Part shown: positions 9,516 to 12,196 of the stretch, in pieces
Layout: every line of letters starts with the position of its first letter
Numbering within the stretch: position 1 is the stretch's first letter
DNA from: Syntrophaceae bacterium UBA2192
GTDB taxonomy: Bacteria > Desulfobacterota > Syntrophia > Syntrophales > UBA2192
Assembly: GCA_002327315.1 (NCBI GenBank)
Contig: DCVI01000054.1
Coordinates: 7,507 to 19,702 of the forward strand
Reading direction: 5' to 3'
DNA: 12,196 nt
Translations under genes and position numbers: made by a program
Notes under the pieces: generated by a model
The model's input: only the letters and a program-made list of their open reading frames with translations
Told to the model about the DNA's origin: nothing
Databases searched by the model: none

Positions 9516-9961
9516 GCGGGAAGGAGCCACAGGCGGGCCGTGAATACAGGGCGTTGCCCCGGGTGGGTGTGGGCGCTATCGTCATCCGCGACGGACGCAT
9601 TCTTCTCGTGAAACGGGGAAGCTCTCCGGGGAAGGGACTCTGGGCCCCGCCGGGAGGCCTTGTCGAGCTGGGGGAAACGGTCCGCGAAGCGGCCGAGCGG
9701 GAAATCCTGGAGGAGACAGGGATAACCATCCTGGCGAAGGAGGCGTTTTATACCTTCGACTTTATCGACCGCGACAAAGAAGGGAAGATCAAGTACCACT
9801 ACGTCATCGTCGATTTCCTGGCCGATTACATCAGCGGAGAGCCCCGGGCCTCCGACGATGCGAGTGAGGCGCGCTGGGTGGCGCCGGAGGACGTGGCCGG
9901 CCTGGCCATCACACCGACGACGAGGAAGCTGCTCAAGCAGATGGGCTTCATAAAAGAGTAA
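9512..9961 (+). CDS. Nudix hydrolase
   Basis: 149 aa. A complete Nudix box: Gly49, Glu55, then R63-E64-I-L-E67-E68-T-G70-I, satisfying G-x5-E-x7-REUxEExGU. The family hydrolyses nucleoside diphosphates linked to another group (ADP-ribose, NADH, oxidised nucleotides). The short form with VGAIVIRDGRILLVKRG at the N-terminus resembles ADP-ribose/sugar-nucleotide type enzymes, but the substrate is not fixed by sequence. Its ATG overlaps the stop of the TrpF-like gene by 4 bp, suggesting translational coupling. Because the first gene of the cluster generates O-acyl-ADP-ribose, ADP-ribose-type compounds are plausible substrates (inference). Confidence 0.94.
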   Translation: MSGKEPQAGREYRALPRVGVGAIVIRDGRILLVKRGSSPGKGLWAPPGGLVELGETVREAAEREILEETGITILAKEAFYTFDFIDRDKEGKIKYHYVIVDFLADYISGEPRASDDASEARWVAPEDVAGLAITPTTRKLLKQMGFIKE

Positions 9962-9978
9962 CTGGTTGATTGGTAATT

Positions 9979-10030
9979 GGGTATAGGGTCCATCCCTCTT
10001 TGCCTACACCCTACACCCTCAACCCTACAC
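9979..10030. repeat. Heptamer array (CCTACAC) with inverted left arm
   Basis: Four exact-register heptamers fill 10003-10030: CCTACAC, CCTACAC, CCTCAAC, CCTACAC. Upstream, GGGTATAGGGT (9979-9989) is complementary to ACCCTACACCC (10008-10018) at 10 of 11 positions, so the element can fold like the one at 7043. It is followed by CCTTTCTTTT, then the strong GGAGGTGG ribosome-binding site of the HDAC gene. It could attenuate transcription between the Nudix and HDAC genes. Confidence 0.8.
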
Positions 10031-10052
10031 CCTTTCTTTTGGAGGTGGACCG

Positions 10053-10799
10053 ATGAAGGTTGTCTGGAGCGAGAAATTCATAGAGTCCTACACGATGGAC
10101 CCGGCGGCGGCCTCGGGGCGCATGGAAGCCATCATGGACGTCATCCGGGACAAGGTCACCTTCGTGGAGGCCAAACCCGCAGGCGAAGAGGATATTGCCG
10201 CCTGCCACACGAAGTATCACATCGAGCACATCCGGCAGATCGGCATCTACGAGATTGCTGCCCTTGCCGCAGGCGGCGCCATCCAGGCCGCCGAGATCGG
10301 CATGAAGGAGCCCTGCTTCGGCCTCATCCGGCCTCCCGGACACCACGCCTCGGCCAACAGCTGCTGGGGGTTCTGCTACTTCAACAACATGGCCATCGCC
10401 CTGGAGAAGCTCAAAAAGGACGGCAGGATCAAGAAGGCCCTCGTCCTCGATATCGACCTGCATTTCGGCGACGGGACGGTGAACATCCTCGGGGGAAAGG
10501 GCTATGTCACTCTCGTCAATCCCTCTTCGAACTCCCCGGTGGATTTCCTGAGGCAGGTGGAAAAGGCCCTGGATGCGGAGACGTTCGATGTGATCGCGAT
10601 CTCGGCCGGGTTCGACTACGCACGGGAAGACTGGGGGGGCGTTCTCAACGAGTCGGACTACACCGACATCGGCCGCATGGTCCGCGTAACCGCCCGCAAG
10701 ACCAACGCGGGGTTCTTCGCCATCCTCGAGGGCGGGTACAACCACAGGGTCCTCGGCCACAACTGCATGGCATTGCTGGAAGGGATGAAGGAAGACTGA
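10053..10799 (+). CDS. Histone deacetylase / acetylpolyamine amidohydrolase family protein (compact)
   Basis: 248 aa. Zinc-dependent deacylase of the arginase/HDAC fold; bacterial members act on acetyl-lysine, acetylpolyamines or other acyl-amines. Active-site pieces: RPPGHHA (His97, His98), GFCYFNN, zinc ligands Asp135 and His137 in LDIDLHFGDGT, Asp188 in SAGFD, and the transition-state tyrosine Tyr229 in LEGGYN. It is shorter than AcuC or HDLP (about 370 aa) because loops around the pocket are missing. The second position of the usual DxDxHH motif is Phe138 instead of His. Start is firm: GGAGGTGGACCG precedes the ATG. It lies 91 bp after the Nudix gene, on the same strand, separated by a heptamer array, and is probably the last gene of the cluster. 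Confidence 0.93.
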   Translation: MKVVWSEKFIESYTMDPAAASGRMEAIMDVIRDKVTFVEAKPAGEEDIAACHTKYHIEHIRQIGIYEIAALAAGGAIQAAEIGMKEPCFGLIRPPGHHASANSCWGFCYFNNMAIALEKLKKDGRIKKALVLDIDLHFGDGTVNILGGKGYVTLVNPSSNSPVDFLRQVEKALDAETFDVIAISAGFDYAREDWGGVLNESDYTDIGRMVRVTARKTNAGFFAILEGGYNHRVLGHNCMALLEGMKED

Positions 10800-10819
10800 T
10801 CCTCGGGGATGGGACTGAA

Positions 10820-10847
10820 GACTCGGGATTCCGGGTCCGGGACATTC
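10820..10847. repeat. Degenerate heptamer array (GAYTCSG)
   Basis: Three consecutive 7-bp units, GACTCGG, GATTCCG and GGTCCGG, followed by the diverged GACATTC, begin 20 bp after the HDAC stop codon. It resembles the arrays at 2568, 7043 and 10003 in period but not in sequence. Confidence 0.55.
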
Positions 10848-10848
10848 T

Positions 10849-10882
10849 CAAAAAAACCGGAAGGGGGAACTACCCCTTCCGG
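10849..10882 (-). terminator. Intrinsic terminator for a minus-strand transcript
   Basis: Perfect 10-bp stem CCGGAAGGGG (10857-10866) / CCCCTTCCGG (10873-10882) with a 6-base loop. On the minus strand the stem is followed by seven T (A run at 10850-10856 on the plus strand). There is no T run on the plus side, so the orientation is for transcripts coming from the right, although it may also protect against read-through from the HDAC gene. Confidence 0.85.
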
Positions 10883-11004
10883 GAAGTCATAATCCTCTTG
10901 CGAAAGACCACCCGCATTTTTCCAGTCTCGCTTCTGTGGGGCCGGCGACACATTTCCATGTTGCCGTGTGTGCATACTTTTTGTCCGAATCTGTTTCTGA
11001 ACAT
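10870..11004 (-). CDS. Putative small basic protein, 44 aa
   Basis: Not recognised. ATG at 11004 is preceded by CAAGGGGGTGA, a 9/11 match to the ideal Shine-Dalgarno, at normal spacing. A promoter-like pair lies 39-66 bp upstream, and the TAG stop falls inside the loop of the terminator at 10849-10882, so every element of a complete transcription unit is present. The protein has 13 Lys/Arg and only 2 acidic residues, plus Cys11, His13, Cys19 and His23, which might form a metal site. Alternative: the unit is a ~190-nt small RNA and the ORF is accidental. The reading frame continues open upstream to 11070, but without a good start. Confidence 0.42.
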   Translation of the reverse strand: MFRNRFGQKVCTHGNMEMCRRPHRSETGKMRVVFRKRIMTSRKG

Positions 11005-11042
11005 TCTGTTCACCCCCTTGCTGTCGCTGCCTCTATTTTGAA

Positions 11043-11070
11043 AATTTATTCGAAAATTGATCGTCGTCAA
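11043..11070 (-). promoter_or_regulatory. Sigma70-type promoter candidate for the 44-aa unit
   Basis: On the minus strand: TTGACG (11065-11070), 16-base spacer, TAAATT (11043-11048). Five of six and four of six consensus bases match. It would place the transcript start near 11036, giving a ~30-nt leader with the Shine-Dalgarno. Confidence 0.45.
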
Positions 11071-11179
11071 GCGGAAGGGGAAGCCGGATAAACAGGCTGT
11101 CCGGATGGATGAACCCAGTCATGATGAAGGGGGATGAAAAGATCACTGGAAAAAAAGAAACGCAAGAGAAGAGATATTT

Positions 11180-11219
11180 GTCACATTTCGGTCGCGATGG
11201 ATGGATCGCGAATGGTGAC
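11180..11219. other. 40-bp two-layer palindrome
   Basis: Outer arms GTCAC (11180-11184) and GTGAC (11215-11219) enclose inner arms TCGCGAT (11192-11198) and ATCGCGA (11205-11211) around a 6-base GGATGG loop. It is symmetric on both strands, has no adjacent T run, and could be an operator, a cruciform or an RNA helix of the minus-strand transcript. Function unknown. Confidence 0.5.
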
Positions 11220-11340
11220 TCTCTTCCGATGCGTTCATTCGCCTTTCCGGAGAAAGGACCGTGCTGCGCAAGGTTTTCGACCGTGAGAGAGATGCCGAGC
11301 GTGCTCCGGATGAATCGTGGCAACGAACCACTCGCCGCTT

Positions 11341-11498
11341 TCGATTCTGACCACGGGTCCGTCTCAGATCATAGCCGATACGCCTTGCGACAGAGCTGAA
11401 GCTATTCACTTGTCGCAAAACAGTTGTACAGGGTGACTGGCTTCACCTCCCTTACCCATCGCTAAGGTTAATCCGGCATACCGCTTTCATAACCTTTT
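11341..11498 (-). ncRNA. Candidate structured RNA downstream of a strong minus-strand promoter
   Basis: Reading on the minus strand from the predicted start near 11498, successive helices can form: AGGTTA/TAACCT (11490-11495 with 11465-11470) capped by CGG-TATG-CCG; GGTGA/TCACC (11443-11447 with 11432-11436); a perfect 8-bp TTGCGACA/TGTCGCAA (11411-11418 with 11385-11392); and CTGA/TCAG (11364-11367 with 11347-11350) around ACG/CGT. The stretch has no convincing ORF. It matches no riboswitch, RNase P, tmRNA or intron consensus that I can recall. It might be the leader of a longer transcript ending at the 10849 terminator. This rests on helix spotting only. Confidence 0.3.
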
Positions 11499-11503
11499 CT
11501 TCT

Positions 11504-11531
11504 AATCTACAGGGCCGGTTCCCCTTGTCAA
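11504..11531 (-). promoter_or_regulatory. Sigma70-type promoter (perfect -35)
   Basis: On the minus strand: TTGACA (11526-11531), 16-base spacer, TAGATT (11504-11509). The -35 is a perfect match and the -10 matches at four of six positions. It directs transcription leftwards into the hairpin-rich stretch. Confidence 0.5.
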
Positions 11532-11631
11532 GAGAGGCATCAGTTGGATGCGGATGTTAAACCGATGTGGCAAATTGTTATGGGCTGTATTTGTTGGATC
11601 ATTCTTCAGGAAAGACTACATTTGGACAGAA

Positions 11632-11678
11632 TGGAGTCGCTGTGGGGATTCGAACCCCAGACCTGCTGATCACGAATC
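11632..11678 (-). pseudogene. 3' half of tRNA-Thr(CGT), probable attachment-site scar
   Basis: On the minus strand this reads, in order: anticodon loop TTCGTGA (anticodon CGT), 3' anticodon stem TCAGC, variable loop AGGTC, T stem TGGGG, T loop TTCGAAT, CCCCA, acceptor strand CAGCGAC, discriminator T and encoded CCA. Everything 3' of the anticodon loop is intact. Five-prime of it, the required GCTGA stem, D arm and acceptor partner GTCGCTG are absent: only the last two stem bases match before the sequence diverges. A clean 3'-half copy is what site-specific integrases leave at the distal end of an element inserted in a tRNA gene. By that geometry the element lies at higher coordinates and native chromosome at lower coordinates. 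Confidence 0.78.
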
Positions 11679-11950
11679 GTACAACTACCGGCTCGGCATT
11701 ATTTAGGTTATTTTTTTAAAGGTTACGATGAGTTGCCCCTTGAATGTTTCTTCTGTCGGACTCAGCCTTCAGCCTTCCTTTTTCTTTCAGCCATTGCTTT
11801 CTTAAAATGTGTGTAAGAATGTATGTAAGATGTGAGCAAGCGGAGCCGATGGTTTTGTCTAGAAGAATCTTTGAGTAGACCCTTGACCGACTGACTTTTG
11901 TATTTCAGAATACCGCAAACATAACTTGGGTGAGCGAAAAATGATAACTA
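11679..11950. other. A+T-richer non-coding stretch between tRNA scar and IS, with short tandem repeats
   Basis: No gene is supported here. It holds two exact copies of CAGCCTT in tandem (11763-11776) and a 12-bp tandem pair, ATGTGTGTAAGA (11807-11818) and ATGTATGTAAGA (11819-11830), followed by a related TGTGAGCAAG. Short repeats beside an attachment core often bind integrase arms, but that role is only a guess here. No integrase gene is visible in the window. Confidence 0.5.
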
Positions 11951-12196
11951 GTGTCCATCCGGAAACCCCGGTTTTTCAACGGGGGGAACATCAGGACCGG
12001 CAGAGACACCGGTCACCGATTGCTCGATCGCCTGGATTTCAGTGCCTATCGCCGTTCTTTCTCACCGCAAGACGCACCACCGCCTTGGATACGGAGAGGG
12101 TTGCCGCCGTCTCTGCGGATCAGGCCTCGGCCAGTCGGATGCGGGCCATCACCAGCAGATTGTAAGAGACGATGCTGCTCCACACATACTGCTTGA
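11951..12196 (-). mobile_element. End of an insertion sequence (truncated by the window edge)
   Basis: Between the transposase stop codon (12120) and about 11951 is a ~170-bp non-coding tail ending in TGTCCATCCGGAAACC, a plausible terminal repeat next to CTAG. The tail includes hairpins GACCGG/CCGGTC (11995-12000 with 12009-12014) and CCCCG/CGGGG near 11966-11985. The exact boundary is uncertain because the other end is outside the window. Confidence 0.55.
12120..12196 (-). CDS. Transposase, C-terminal 24 residues (partial)
   Basis: The gene enters from the right edge and stops at 12120-12122 (TGA). The visible C-terminus contains QYVWSSIVSYNLLVMARIRL followed by AEA, the type of final helix seen at the end of DDE transposases (aromatic-rich, then N-L-x-x-x-A-R). 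The IS family cannot be assigned from 24 residues. The rest of the gene is outside the window, so completeness is unknown. Confidence 0.6.
   Translation of the reverse strand, partial: KQYVWSSIVSYNLLVMARIRLAEA

Noticed and set aside
9977..11041. A 354-codon plus-strand open frame running through the HDAC gene
   Set aside because: It is out of frame with the HDAC gene, which has all active-site motifs and a strong ribosome-binding site; the translation is low-complexity Arg/Gly/His.
11098..11110. The 10-mer TCCGGATGGA, reverse complement of TCCATCCGGA in the putative IS end at 11954, suggesting a second terminal repeat
   Set aside because: Identity does not extend beyond 10 bp and no transposase lies between the two sites; probably chance.
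11033..11323. Possible 96-aa protein on the minus strand (TTG start)
   Set aside because: No Shine-Dalgarno, rare start codon, biased low-information composition and overlap with the palindrome; nothing recognisable in it.
11233..11358. Short minus-strand GTG-started ORF reading VRIESGEWFVATIHPEHARH
   Set aside because: The peptide looks protein-like and could be a remnant, but it is about 40 codons with no ribosome-binding site and I recognise no family.
11109..11399. Possible 96-aa protein on the plus strand
   Set aside because: No good ribosome-binding site or promoter, no recognisable motif, and it runs antisense to the hairpin-rich stretch.
11632..11678. Interpretation as the 3' end of tmRNA
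   Set aside because: The variable loop, anticodon-loop-like TTCGTGA and stem TCAGC fit a canonical tRNA-Thr(CGT); no tag-peptide region or tmRNA 5' end is nearby.

Overview
The window reads as GC-rich chromosomal DNA of an anaerobic, Desulfobacterota-like (deltaproteobacterial) organism. This is an inference from the gene set (AmmeMemoRadiSam protein B, an HDOD-type sensor kinase, a REC-PAS-kinase-REC hybrid, stand-alone sirtuin and HDAC-family genes), the strong Shine-Dalgarno sites and the codon use; no marker gene fixes the taxon.

Left part (1-2561): two genes on the minus strand, a Memo-family AmrB with a PqqD-like N-terminal extension and a DUF2784 membrane protein, diverge from a plus-strand L-isoaspartyl protein methyltransferase that carries an export signal. 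Middle (2872-7036): a tight two-gene signalling operon, an HDOD-GAF-histidine kinase followed 13 bp later by a REC-PAS-HisKA-HATPase-REC hybrid kinase. Neither has a membrane segment or a DNA-binding output domain.

Right-middle (7173-10799): a plus-strand cluster of sirtuin, NRDE/TANGO2-like protein, a TrpF-like TIM barrel lacking the usual catalytic cysteine, a Nudix hydrolase and a compact HDAC-family amidohydrolase. The first four are spaced 13 bp, 21 bp and -4 bp apart. The fifth follows 91 bp later, behind a repeat element. The cluster pairs two unrelated deacylase chemistries (NAD-dependent and zinc-dependent) with an enzyme type that can hydrolyse ADP-ribose-like products, and is the best candidate here for an uncharacterised pathway. 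A nested hairpin sits directly on the ribosome-binding site of the first gene.

At least four non-coding stretches along the plus strand (after pcm, the hybrid kinase, the Nudix gene and the HDAC gene), plus a two-unit copy at 11763, contain degenerate tandem repeats of a 7-bp unit. The unit sequence differs at each site; two of the sites are folded into inverted arrays.

The last 1.4 kb (10800-12196) has no large intact gene and is visibly richer in A+T. It holds a compact minus-strand unit (promoter, Shine-Dalgarno, 44-codon ORF, intrinsic terminator), a second minus-strand promoter followed by a hairpin-rich stretch that may be a structured RNA, the 3' half of a tRNA-Thr(CGT) gene including CCA (a probable integration scar), and the end of an insertion sequence whose DDE-type transposase runs off the right edge. 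This looks like the boundary of an integrated element.
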